Part shown: in pieces, positions 38,360-46,668 of the stretch
Position numbering within the stretch: the first letter of the stretch is position 1
Layout: each line of letters opens with the position of its first letter
Source of the DNA: Bog-756 sp963734435
GTDB taxonomy: Bacteria; Actinomycetota; Acidimicrobiia; Acidimicrobiales; RAAP-2
Length of the DNA: 64,000 bases
Assembly (NCBI GenBank): GCA_963734435.1
Contig: CAVTHA010000001.1
Location: 62,001-126,000, forward strand
Reading direction: 5' to 3'
Program-made: the position numbers and the translations under genes
The notes under the pieces: generated by a model
What the model was told of the DNA's origin: nothing
Database searches by the model: none
Seen by the model: the letters and a program-made list of their open reading frames with translations, nothing else

Positions 38360-40060
38360 TCAGGCCGCCGAGATGGCCGGTGTGGAGTCGGCCGGAACAG
38401 GGCCCGGTGGCACAAGGGTCCGGTCGCGCCGTTCCCAGGTGGCCAGAGGCACCGTCAGCACCACCAGGATCCACAGCAGGGTCAGCACAATGAGCAACGG
38501 GTCCCCGTGGATCAGGCTGTTGAGCAGTTGGGCACCGCCGGGCAACTCGATGAAGGCGGTGATCATGGACAGCCCGATGAGCAGCGAACGGAGCCGACCG
38601 AGCGCCACCGGCGCCAAGAGGATCAGCCCCCAGGAGAGATACCAGGGCTGCACCACCGGGCCCAGGGCCACGAAGAGCAGGAGGGTGAGTCCGACGGCTT
38701 TGAGCGTCCCGATCCGGTCACTGTTGATCAACAGCCAGACCCCGGCGACGGCGGCGGCCGCGAAGCCGATGAAGCGGGTCAGCGTCAACAGTCCGCCGAG
38801 GCCGACCCCGATGTGGAAGAAGTGGGCCACCGCGCTGAAGACCAGGGCGACGAACGTGGTCGGGGCGGTCCACGACCGCACGGCGCCGGGCGTGTCGAGG
38901 ATCGACACCCAACCCCACCCGAGACCGCTCACAAAGGAGAAGAACTCGAGCACCCCCGCCCCGATGAGGGCGGCTGTGAGCACGGGTCGGATCCGCTCTC
39001 GCGCCGGAGCCTGAGGTCCGAGCCAGGTCCAGCCGACATAGAGGATGCCGATGGCCGCCGGCGCCTTGATGGCGGTGGCGAGAGCACAGAGCACGATGGC
39101 GACGATCGGGCGCTTCTCCTTGGCTGCGACCAACCCGGCGAGGAGCAGACCGAGCATGAGGGCGTCGTTATGGGCACCGCCGATGAGGTGGAGCAGGGTC
39201 ACCGGGTTGAGGATCATGAGCGTGAAGAGCTCGGCCCCGTCCCGGTGATAGAGGCGGGCCAGTCGCGGTACGCACGCCGCGATGAGCAGGACGCCGCCGA
39301 AGGCCAGGAGGCGAAGCAACACGATGGTGGCCAGCTCGTTGTGGAACGTGATCCGGGCGAACAGACCGTCGAGTTGGAGGAACAGCGGTCCATAGGGAGC
39401 CGGTGCATTGCCCCACAGGCTGTCCACCGGGGCGGTGAACGAGTTGTTCCCCAACTGGAAGGGCCCGTATTGGTAGGGGTTCATGTGATGGCTGACCATC
39501 TCGCCCTGGGCGGCATAGGAGTAGACGTCCCGGCTGAACAGGGGAGCGATCACCAACATGGGCAGGGACCAAAGGGCGAACACCCACATCATCTGGTTGA
39601 TGGGCACCCCGGGACAGCGGGAGTAGAGACGCGTCATCCCCCACCAGACCCGCATCAACAGAAGCAGGCCCCCGTAGACCGCAGCCAGCACGAAATAGAC
39701 CCCCCAGGTGCTGGCTCCGCCGGCACTGGGCACGCCGAAGAACCAGACACCTGGCATCTCGAGCTTGAACGGGGAGCTCGGCAGCGAGGCGCCGATGGCG
39801 ATGGCCAACATGGCGGCAAAGCCGAGTAGGGCCGGCCTGAGGACCATCCCCCGGGGCTGATACCGGTCGCGCCGGGGAGGGTGATCGTTCACCGACCGCT
39901 CCACGCGCTCCCGCACTCGACCGACCGCCCGGCCGACGAGGTCCATCCCGGCACCGCCGGTCTCGACGGCCAGGGTGCGGAGCGCCGCCGAACCCCCGCC
40001 CGGAACCGCCGGTCGGCCCTCCGCCTCGGGCACCGGCCCGGCCGTTTGCTCTGGCGACAT
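38360..40060 (-). CDS. MptB-like polyprenol-phosphomannose-dependent mannosyltransferase
   Basis: 566-residue GT-C membrane glycosyltransferase. About 40 disordered N-terminal residues precede the first helix at LLGFAAMLAIAIGASLP. The extracytoplasmic loop contains APLFSRDVYSYAAQGEMVSH, then MNPYQYGP and APYGPLFLQLD, which match the alpha-1,6-mannosyltransferase family MptB used for lipomannan backbones in mycobacteria. Twelve or so hydrophobic segments follow. ATG 40060 was chosen over an upstream in-frame start with no conserved sequence. Substrate polymer in this organism is inferred. Confidence 0.8.
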   Translation of the reverse strand: MSPEQTAGPVPEAEGRPAVPGGGSAALRTLAVETGGAGMDLVGRAVGRVRERVERSVNDHPPRRDRYQPRGMVLRPALLGFAAMLAIAIGASLPSSPFKLEMPGVWFFGVPSAGGASTWGVYFVLAAVYGGLLLLMRVWWGMTRLYSRCPGVPINQMMWVFALWSLPMLVIAPLFSRDVYSYAAQGEMVSHHMNPYQYGPFQLGNNSFTAPVDSLWGNAPAPYGPLFLQLDGLFARITFHNELATIVLLRLLAFGGVLLIAACVPRLARLYHRDGAELFTLMILNPVTLLHLIGGAHNDALMLGLLLAGLVAAKEKRPIVAIVLCALATAIKAPAAIGILYVGWTWLGPQAPARERIRPVLTAALIGAGVLEFFSFVSGLGWGWVSILDTPGAVRSWTAPTTFVALVFSAVAHFFHIGVGLGGLLTLTRFIGFAAAAVAGVWLLINSDRIGTLKAVGLTLLLFVALGPVVQPWYLSWGLILLAPVALGRLRSLLIGLSMITAFIELPGGAQLLNSLIHGDPLLIVLTLLWILVVLTVPLATWERRDRTLVPPGPVPADSTPAISAA

Positions 40061-40230
40061 GGGGTTTGGGGAGCTTCTCCTCGGTCGAACAGCTGGGCCG
40101 ACCGGCCCTCCAACGGCCGGCCACTCCACGTCGAGGAGGCCCGTACCCGGTACCTCCTCCGGTCTGTCGATATGCGTCACCGACCGGCACCCGAAACTCG
40201 GGCACCGTGACCGCAATCAACCGTAACGTT

Positions 40231-40258
40231 ATTGTAACTAACCGCCGGTGGCGATCAA
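40231..40258 (-). promoter_or_regulatory. Promoter for the mannosyltransferase gene
   Basis: TTGATC (40253-40258), 16-base spacer and TACAAT (40231-40236) on the minus strand, in a locally AT-rich patch that stands out from the GC-rich surroundings. Predicted leader about 165 nt. Confidence 0.55.
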
Positions 40259-40510
40259 GTGTCCTGGTCATACCGGGGCCCCCAGGCTGGCTACTCGCCC
40301 CTTGGACGTCGCCAATAGCTCACCCAGCAGGACTGGTTCGTGCAGGGCGTGGTGGGCGGACACCTTCCGGCGGCCAGGACCAACGTTCCTCCTCGGCTCG
40401 GGGCATCGCCGAGCGAAGGCTCCGCGCCGCAGGCCTAACGGGTCCCGCCCACGCAGCCCGGAAGACGTGCACGATCTCGGAGGGCTGGGTGACGTCGACG
40501 CCGTGTGACG

Positions 40511-40541
40511 GCCGTTCGACCCACCGAGTGGTTCGAACGGC
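40511..40541 (-). terminator. Hairpin terminator of tRNA-Tyr
   Basis: GCCGTTCGA and TCGAACGGC make nine perfect pairs, then one mismatch and four more pairs around a three-base loop. It lies 11 bases after the tRNA-Tyr 3' end in transcript sense. No U-run follows, which is common in high-GC actinobacteria. Confidence 0.6.
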
Positions 40542-40551
40542 TGAATTGTTG

Positions 40552-40633
40552 TGGGCCGGGAAGGATTCGAACCTTCGTAGGCAGAACCGGCAGATTTACA
40601 GTCTGCTCCCTTTGGCCGCTCGGGCACCGACCC
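40552..40633 (-). tRNA. trnY: tRNA-Tyr (GTA)
   Basis: 82-nt class II tRNA: acceptor GGGTCGG/CCGGCCC with one G-T pair, anticodon stem GCAGA/TCTGC with loop CTGTAAA, a long variable arm, and T-arm GAAGGTTCGAATCCTTC. No encoded CCA. It precedes the tRNA-Thr/Met cluster by several genes. Confidence 0.96.
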
Positions 40634-40787
40634 GCCAGCGGAAGGATATCGGCTGGCGCCGCTTCGGATAGGACGTTCCACGCGTCGCCAGGGCGGAGCA
40701 AACGCCGTGCGCCGCTCCCTCGATTCGTTCGACCGGCGGCATCTGCCGCAGCGGAGCCCGAGCCCGATCCGGCGATACTGTTTCCAG

Positions 40788-41276
40788 ATGCCAACTTTCG
40801 ACGTGGTCTCCGAAGTCGACATGCAAGAGGTCCGCAACGCGGTGGATCAGGCCAATCGCGAGGCGACCACCCGCTTCGACTTCAAGGGCACCGACTCCTC
40901 GATCGAGCTCACCGACAAGGAGATCCTGTTGTCCTCGTCCACGGAGGATCGATTGCGCGCTCTCTTCCAGGTACTCCAGGAACGATTGGTCAAGCGTCAG
41001 GTCTCGCTCAAGGCCTTCGAGGTCGGGAAGATCGAGGAGGGTTCACGGGGCTCAGCCCGGCAACGACTGGCTATCCGGGCCGGCATCTCATCCGACCACG
41101 CCAAGAAGATCAACAAATTCATCAAGGACCTCGGCCTCAAAGGCGTCAGCTCGCAGACCCAGGGCGACCAGCTCCGGGTGAGCGCCAAGAAGCGCGACGA
41201 CCTCCAATCGGTGATCGCCGCCTGCAAGGCCGAGGACTTCGGGATCCCCCTGCAGTTCAGCAACTTCCGCGACTGA
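40788..41276 (+). CDS. yajQ: YajQ-family nucleotide-binding protein
   Basis: 162 residues with the two ferredoxin-like halves of the family: PTFDVVSEVDMQEVRNAVDQ, ATTRFDFKGTDSSIELTDKE, and C-terminal GDQLRVSAKKRDDLQSVIAA. Members bind RNA, tRNA or cyclic di-GMP; the in vivo role here is open. Translation from ATG 40788 gives the normal N-terminus. GATACT lies only eight bases upstream with no Shine-Dalgarno, suggesting a leaderless mRNA. Confidence 0.93.
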   Translation: MPTFDVVSEVDMQEVRNAVDQANREATTRFDFKGTDSSIELTDKEILLSSSTEDRLRALFQVLQERLVKRQVSLKAFEVGKIEEGSRGSARQRLAIRAGISSDHAKKINKFIKDLGLKGVSSQTQGDQLRVSAKKRDDLQSVIAACKAEDFGIPLQFSNFRD

Positions 41277-41309
41277 TCCAGAGCCGCCATCGGTCCGGGA
41301 GCGCTCCGC

Positions 41310-41532
41310 TCAGGACGAGCGGGCCCGGGCCGCCCTCCACGCCGACAGCCCCAACAACGCCATCACCAACAGGGGAAGGATCAGCCGCGCAGATGGTCCG
41401 GAGCCCGTGATCGAGGCACAGCAGGGCGACGAGGCCGACGACGGCGACGGCGCCCACGAACAGCTCGGGCGTATCCCCAATCAGGAAGTCCCACCAGAAC
41501 CGACCGAAGCCGACGACGAATCGCCTCACCAT
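41310..41532 (-). CDS. Small two-helix membrane protein, frameshifted
   Basis: I do not recognise a family. Frame 1 starts at GTG or ATG 41532: VRRFVVGFGRFWWDFLIGDT then ELFVGAVAVVGLVALLC (helix 1). A second frame continues ITGSGPSARLILPLLVMALL then GLSAWRAARARSS and a stop at 41310. One missing base near 41420 would join them to a protein of about 73 residues with two helices and a positively charged end. It follows the COG4280-like gene by 21 bases, so the two may work together. Confidence 0.55.
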
Positions 41533-41553
41533 GTCGACCCGATCATCACCGGC

Positions 41554-42375
41554 TCAGCCCGCTTCCGCCGTGTCGGCCGGGCGGAGGTCCGCGGAAGCCC
41601 CGCGAACGGGAGTCCGGGCCGTCCGCTCCCGAGCACTCCGCTCGAGCACGGCCACCAGCGCCCAGGCCGCCAGGCCGTAGGCGGCGACGAGGACCGGGAT
41701 GGCCAGATCGGACCCTGGCCAGTGCACACCGACCCCCTCCCCGACCCAGAACGTGCCGAAGCTGACGAGCATCAGGCCCACCACCGTCTTCATGGCGTTC
41801 TCCGGCACCGAGGACAGCTGACGAGCAACGATCAGGCCGGCGATGCACACGACCAAGGCCGCAGCACCGGCGGCGGTGGCGGCCAGGCCCAGATCGTGGG
41901 AGGTCGACCCCAAGGTGACCACGATCACCGCCACTTCGAGCCCCTCGAGGAAGACACCCTTGAACGCCACCACGAATCCCGCCGTGTCCCGACCGGTCGG
42001 CGGCGCCGGTCCGGAGAGGGCGGCCACCTGTTCGGCGTAGATGGCGTCCTCGTCGTGCTTGGCCTTCAGGCCGGAGGACCGCAGGACCGCCTTGCGCAAC
42101 CATTGAAGGCCGAAGACCAGCAGCAGAGCGCCGACCACCAAACGGAGGGTCGTCAGCGGAACCAGACGGATGAGCGTGGGCCCGAGGAGGATCACCAGGC
42201 CGGCCAACACGAGCAGCGCGACGGCCGCACCTTCGAGGGCCGTGCGCCAGCCTTTGGTCACGCCGACGGCCAGGACGATGGTCAGCGCTTCGACCATCTC
42301 GACCGCGCTGGCCAGGAACACCGCCGCGACCAACACCAGTGAGCCGCTATGGGCCACTGTCGCGATCATCCCCAC
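41554..42375 (-). CDS. COG4280-like polytopic membrane protein
   Basis: 273 residues, about seven transmembrane helices. Two halves each carry an acidic intramembrane motif: VEMVEALTIVLAVGVTKGW (about residues 25-43) and KGVFLEGLEVAVIVVTLG (about 140-157). These ExxE-type motifs recall those of FTR1-type metal permeases and other cation carriers, though the protein is not clearly FTR1. A hydrophilic loop (LKAKHDEDAIYAEQV) separates the halves. An ion-transport role is inference. Shares an apparent unit with the small membrane protein downstream. Confidence 0.65.
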   Translation of the reverse strand: MGMIATVAHSGSLVLVAAVFLASAVEMVEALTIVLAVGVTKGWRTALEGAAVALLVLAGLVILLGPTLIRLVPLTTLRLVVGALLLVFGLQWLRKAVLRSSGLKAKHDEDAIYAEQVAALSGPAPPTGRDTAGFVVAFKGVFLEGLEVAVIVVTLGSTSHDLGLAATAAGAAALVVCIAGLIVARQLSSVPENAMKTVVGLMLVSFGTFWVGEGVGVHWPGSDLAIPVLVAAYGLAAWALVAVLERSARERTARTPVRGASADLRPADTAEAG

Positions 42376-42450
42376 ACTCCTTCCGGGCTTGGGCGTTCCT
42401 CAGCCCAACGTACGCCCGGAGTGCGCCTCACTCAAGAACTCGGGGGGAAC

Positions 42451-42951
42451 TCAGGCTGCCTCGACCAGCTCGTCGAGCTCCTCGAGGGGGTGCACATGGA
42501 AGAGCCGGTTGAACACCAGATACTTGAGGATCCAGAACACGCCGAAGGAGGTGACATTGGCCGCCAGCACCACCGCCGTCTGTTGGGCGTGGCTCAGATG
42601 ATGAACCATCCCCTCGTGTTTGGCCACGGCGGCACCAAAGATGGAGACCACGATGCCGATCGCCGACATCGTCCAGAACGGAATGATCTCCTTCACCAGA
42701 TGGGAACGCCCGCCCTTCCCCCACACCCACTTGCGGTTCAGGTAGTACGACGGGATCGTGGCCGTCACGTTGGCAACGACCGTGCTGCCGATCTCGCCGA
42801 ACAGATGGAGTGCCCCGAAGACGATGACCAGCACACCGAACGAGACTGCGGTGGAGACCACGGACACCATCGAGTAGCGGAACAGCTGCTTCGCCTGAGG
42901 TGTGTCCCGCTTCTGCCACAGGTGCTCCACCCGGGCGGGGAGGCTGCTCAT
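42451..42951 (-). CDS. GtrA-like membrane protein
   Basis: 166 residues, four transmembrane helices in the GtrA/DPMS fold: LFRYSMVSVVSTAVSFGVLV, then ATIPSYYLNRKWVWGKGG (the conserved YxxNRxWxF-like motif), WTMSAIGIVVSIFGAAVA, and SFGVFWILKYLVFNRLFH. Relatives flip or anchor lipid-linked sugars in envelope polysaccharide synthesis. ATG 42951 gives the natural N-terminus. 58 bases downstream of the GH1 start region on the same strand. Confidence 0.85.
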   Translation of the reverse strand: MSSLPARVEHLWQKRDTPQAKQLFRYSMVSVVSTAVSFGVLVIVFGALHLFGEIGSTVVANVTATIPSYYLNRKWVWGKGGRSHLVKEIIPFWTMSAIGIVVSIFGAAVAKHEGMVHHLSHAQQTAVVLAANVTSFGVFWILKYLVFNRLFHVHPLEELDELVEAA

Positions 42952-43009
42952 CGGAGAGACCCTAGCCGTCGAATCTGTGAACATTCTGGGCGTGGCCGCC
43001 GCCAGACGG

Positions 43010-44182
43010 TCAGAGCGCGTTGGACCGGGCGATGCCACCGAGCCAGCTGGCGCTGGGCTTGGGGTGCCGCTCGAAGGTCTCCCGGTCCACCGCCACCAGG
43101 CCGAACGTCGGTTCGTAGCCGAGCACCCACTCAAAATTGTCGAGAAGGCTCCAGTAGAAGTACCCGCGCACGTCGATCCCGTCGTCGAGGCAGTGCCTCA
43201 CCCCGGCCAGTGCTCGTCGGACGTACTCCATTCTCGAGTCGTCGTCATCGGTCCCGATGCCGTTTTCGGTGACATAGACCGGCAAGCCAGCGGTCTTCTC
43301 CCAAGCCCGCCTGATGGTCCCCTCCAGTGCCTCCGGCCAGAACTCGTACCCCATCTGGGTGGTCGGCACCCCCGATTCGGGGCCGAGGGCACCGTCGGGC
43401 CCGAGCCGGGCCCTCGTATAGGTCTGCACCCCGATGTAGTCGTCACCCCCGGTGGCCTCGAGGAACACGTCCTCGGAAGGCCGCCTGATCCGCTCCAGCC
43501 ACTCGTCGCCGCCCGGCTGCATCTGGAAGTCGGTCATCGACAGGGTCAGACCGACCGGGAACTCGCCGGGACCCGATCGGATGGACTCGACCGCGTTCCG
43601 GTGGGCGCTGACCAGCGCCTGGTTGACCGTGCCTCTCCGGTCACGATCTCTGACCCGTGGCGGGAAGATCCCGTGTCGCCAGCCCATGGTGGCTACCACG
43701 TTGGGCTCGTTGAGCGTGCAGGCCATGCCGATCAGGTCGCCGAAGTGCGCAGTGGCCCGCTCGCAGAAACGGGCGAAGCGGTCCGGGGCCTGCGGTGACT
43801 CCCAGGCGCCCGACGCCGCCAGCCACCGCGGATGGGTGAAGTGGTGGAACGTGACGACGGGCAAGATGCCGTGCTCGTGGCAGGTCGCCGCCATCCGGCG
43901 GTAGTGGTCGAGAGCGACACGCGAGAACTCTCCCTCCTCCGGCTCGATCCGGCTCCATTCGATCGAGAACCGGTACGAGGAGAAGCCGAGACCCGCGACC
44001 AGGGCGACATCCTCGGGAAAGCGATTGAACGAGTCACAGGCGTCGCCGCTCACCTCTACACAGCCGGAGGTGACGTCGTGTTCGAACTCCCACCAGTCGG
44101 TGTTGACGTTGCCCCCTTCGATCTGGTGGGCGCTGGTCGCCGTACCCCAGATGAAGTCGTCGGGGAAGGAGATCTCCGGCAC
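43010..44182 (-). CDS. Glycoside hydrolase family 1 beta-glycosidase
   Basis: 390-residue cytoplasmic TIM-barrel. PDDFIWGTATSAHQIEGGNV at the start, the acid/base glutamate in CTLNEPNVVATMGW (about residue 164) and the nucleophile glutamate in VYVTENGIGTDDD (about 302), with the sugar-binding FYWSLLDNFEWVLGY. Probably a beta-glucosidase or beta-galactosidase; substrate not determinable. No signal peptide. Shorter than many (about 440) but motifs complete. Confidence 0.93.
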   Translation of the reverse strand: MPEISFPDDFIWGTATSAHQIEGGNVNTDWWEFEHDVTSGCVEVSGDACDSFNRFPEDVALVAGLGFSSYRFSIEWSRIEPEEGEFSRVALDHYRRMAATCHEHGILPVVTFHHFTHPRWLAASGAWESPQAPDRFARFCERATAHFGDLIGMACTLNEPNVVATMGWRHGIFPPRVRDRDRRGTVNQALVSAHRNAVESIRSGPGEFPVGLTLSMTDFQMQPGGDEWLERIRRPSEDVFLEATGGDDYIGVQTYTRARLGPDGALGPESGVPTTQMGYEFWPEALEGTIRRAWEKTAGLPVYVTENGIGTDDDDSRMEYVRRALAGVRHCLDDGIDVRGYFYWSLLDNFEWVLGYEPTFGLVAVDRETFERHPKPSASWLGGIARSNAL

Positions 44183-44282
44183 GAGCGGTAACCGTAGTGG
44201 GTCTGAGTTCGGCTACGCCGCGTTCGGGAACCCATCCGGAGCGGGGTAGGACCGGGCCCCAACGCCTGACAGGATGGTGTGT

Positions 44283-45143
44283 GTGAGTGAAGATCTCGAC
44301 CTCCTCGTCAAACTGTTGGACCTCGAGCCCATCGAGGTCAACATCTTCAGGGGCGTGAGCCCCAACGAGGACCGACAGCGGGTGTTCGGCGGCCAGGTGG
44401 CGGCGCAAGCCCTGATGGCCGCAGGTCGAACCGTCGAGATCGGACGGCCCCATTCGCTGCACGCCTACTTTCTGCGACCGGGGGATCCCAACGTGCCGAT
44501 CCTCTACGAGGTCGACCGCATCCGGGACGGGAAGTCGTTCACCACTCGGCGGGTGGTCGCCATCCAGCACGGGAGGGCGATCTTCAACCTGTCGGCTTCC
44601 TTCCACCGCGACGAGTCGGGGCTCACCCACCAGATCCCCATCCCGGATGTGCCCGGGCCCGACGAGCTCGATTCTCTGGTCGACCGACTCGAGCCCTTCC
44701 GCGACACCCTCGGGGATTGGCTCGATCGTCCCCATCCGATCGATCAGCGCCACGTCGGCTCACTCCCCTTCAGCCAGGGGGCGGACAAGGAGCCCGTTCA
44801 GCGCCTCTGGATCCGGGCCGACGGCAAGCTGGGTGATGAACCCGTGCTGCACGCCTGCATCGCCGCCTACGCCTCGGACATGTCGTTGTTCGACACGATG
44901 TTGGCGCCACACCACGTGAACTGGGACGATGCCCATTTCATGGGGGCCAGCCTCGACCACTGCATGTGGTTCCACCGCCCGTTCCGTGCCGACGAATGGC
45001 TGCTCTACGACATGGACAGCCCGGTGGCCTTCGGGGCGCGAGGTCTGGCCCGGGGATTCCTGTTCACCCGGGACGGGGACCTGGTGGTGTCGATCGTGCA
45101 GGAGGGCCTGATGCGCGTGATCGGTCCCTCGGAAGGCTCTTGA
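44283..45143 (+). CDS. tesB: Acyl-CoA thioesterase II
   Basis: 286 residues, double hot-dog fold that hydrolyses medium- and long-chain acyl-CoA. VSPNEDRQRVFGGQVAAQAL near the start, SLHAYFLRPGDPNVPILYEV, and SLDHCMWFHRPFRADEWLLY with the catalytic aspartate of the C-terminal domain. GTG 44283 with AGGATGG upstream is preferred; ATG 44274 is the alternative. Converges with gltA. Confidence 0.93.
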   Translation: MSEDLDLLVKLLDLEPIEVNIFRGVSPNEDRQRVFGGQVAAQALMAAGRTVEIGRPHSLHAYFLRPGDPNVPILYEVDRIRDGKSFTTRRVVAIQHGRAIFNLSASFHRDESGLTHQIPIPDVPGPDELDSLVDRLEPFRDTLGDWLDRPHPIDQRHVGSLPFSQGADKEPVQRLWIRADGKLGDEPVLHACIAAYASDMSLFDTMLAPHHVNWDDAHFMGASLDHCMWFHRPFRADEWLLYDMDSPVAFGARGLARGFLFTRDGDLVVSIVQEGLMRVIGPSEGS

Positions 45144-45202
45144 TCGCCGGATTGGTGGGCTCGGTCACCCCAATGTGACCAGCGGCCGGATTGTGCTCCG
45201 GG

Positions 45203-46474
45203 TCAGCGGGATCCCATCGGAACGTAGTCGCGGGCCTCGGCGCCGATGTACAGCTGGCGGGGACGGGCGATCTTCGAATCCTGGTCCAACATCTCCTGCC
45301 AGTGGGCCAGCCAGCCAGAGGTGCGGGGGATGGCGAACAGGACCGGGAACATCTCCAAGGGGAATCCCATCGCCTGATAGATGAGGCCCGAGTAGAAGTC
45401 CACATTGGGATAGAGCTTGCGGGAGATGAAGTACTCGTCGGAGAGGGCGATCTCCTCCAGCTTCAAGGCGATGTCGAGCAACGGGTTCTTGCCGGTGATC
45501 TGGAAGACGTCGTCGGCGGTCGCCTTGATGATCTTGGCCCGCGGGTCGTAGCTCTTGTAGACCCGGTGACCGAAACCCTGGAGCCTTCCGCCGGACCCTT
45601 CCTTCACCGACCTGATGAAGGGCTCGACCTGGTCGATGGACCCGATGTCGGTGAGCATGCGGATCACCGCCTCGTTCGCACCACCGTGGCGGGGGCCGTA
45701 GAGGGCGGCGGCGGCGGCGGCACACGCGGAGTAAGGGTCGGCGTGGGAGGACCCGACCGTCCGCATGGCGGTGGTCGAGCAGTTCTGCTCGTGGTCGGCG
45801 TGGAGGATGAACAGAATGTCGAGGGCCCGGGCCAACGTGGGGTCTGCCTCGAACCGGGGTTCGGCGATCTTCCACATCATCGAGAGGAAGTTGGAGGTGA
45901 ACTTGAGTGAATTGTCCGGGTAGACGAACGGCATCCCGACACTGAACCGGTGCGCGGCCGCCGCCAATGTGGGCATCTTGGCGATGAGCCGGATGATCTG
46001 CTTCTTTCGGGATTCGACGTCGAAAATGTCCTTTGCGTCGAGGTAGAAGGTCGAGAGCGCGGCGACCGCCGAGACCAACATCCCCATCGGGTGGGCGTCG
46101 TAGTGGAACCCTTCGAGGAACCGCTTCCGCACGTTCTCGTGGATGAACGTGTGCAGGGTGATCTCCCGCTCCCAGACCTCGAACTGATCCGAGGTGGGAA
46201 GTTCGCCGTGCAGGAGAAGGTAGGCCACCTCGAGGTAGGTGGAGTTCACGGCCAGCTGCTCGATCGGGTAGCCCCGGTAACGGAGGATCCCCTTGTCGCC
46301 ATCGAGATAGGTGATGGCGCTCTCGCATGGCGCGGTCGATACGAATCCCGGGTCGTAGAACCAGATGCCGGGGAGCACCTTCGACCACTGCGCCGAAGAC
46401 ACGCCTCCGTTCTCGATCGGAATCTCAAGTGACTCGCCCGTGCGGTTGTCGGTGATGGTGATGCTCTCGGCCAC
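45203..46474 (-). CDS. gltA: Citrate synthase
   Basis: Condenses acetyl-CoA and oxaloacetate at the entry to the TCA cycle. 423 residues from GTG 46474: N-terminal beta domain with YDPGFVSTAPCESAITYLDG and GILRYRGYPIEQLA, catalytic histidines in LHADHEQN and GFGHRVYKSYDPRA, and the catalytic aspartate in NVDFYSGLIYQAMGFP. This length and N-terminal domain fit the hexameric Gram-negative-like type II form used by actinobacteria. Confidence 0.96.
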   Translation of the reverse strand: MAESITITDNRTGESLEIPIENGGVSSAQWSKVLPGIWFYDPGFVSTAPCESAITYLDGDKGILRYRGYPIEQLAVNSTYLEVAYLLLHGELPTSDQFEVWEREITLHTFIHENVRKRFLEGFHYDAHPMGMLVSAVAALSTFYLDAKDIFDVESRKKQIIRLIAKMPTLAAAAHRFSVGMPFVYPDNSLKFTSNFLSMMWKIAEPRFEADPTLARALDILFILHADHEQNCSTTAMRTVGSSHADPYSACAAAAAALYGPRHGGANEAVIRMLTDIGSIDQVEPFIRSVKEGSGGRLQGFGHRVYKSYDPRAKIIKATADDVFQITGKNPLLDIALKLEEIALSDEYFISRKLYPNVDFYSGLIYQAMGFPLEMFPVLFAIPRTSGWLAHWQEMLDQDSKIARPRQLYIGAEARDYVPMGSR

Positions 46475-46517
46475 GCTCTTCAGGCCCTTCTGTCGTCAAT
46501 CTCGCCCTGGTACACCA

Positions 46518-46545
46518 ATCTTAGATCCACCCTCTGCGCTGTCGA
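46518..46545 (-). promoter_or_regulatory. Possible gltA promoter
   Basis: TCGACA (46540-46545), 16-base spacer and TAAGAT (46518-46523) on the minus strand, about 50 bases upstream of the GTG. Moderate match. Confidence 0.4.
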
Positions 46546-46668
46546 CCAACAATCTGCGCCCGCCGACGGGTCGGCGACGGTCTGCCGAGCGGGTGCGCCC
46601 GGGGTTCGGGCGCCAACCGGCGGAGCGCATCCCGCCCCAGGCTCGGCCGGGGACTCGGCACAGTCTCT

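Larger units (their letters stand above)
40061..40551. other. Gene-free region between mptB-like gene and tRNA-Tyr
   Basis: 490 bases without a credible coding frame. It holds the promoter-like signal at 40231-40258, an 8-bp palindrome TAACGTTA at 40224-40231 next to it, and the tRNA-Tyr terminator hairpin at 40511-40541. Nothing else recognised. Confidence 0.6.

Noticed and set aside
38507..39829. Plus-strand frame of 440 codons opposite the mannosyltransferase
   Set aside because: No hydrophobic or domain features and strong polar bias from an antisense reading of a membrane protein gene.
45144..45202. Terminator between tesB and gltA
   Set aside because: Only four flanking pairs (TTGG/CCAA) form before mismatches; too weak to call.
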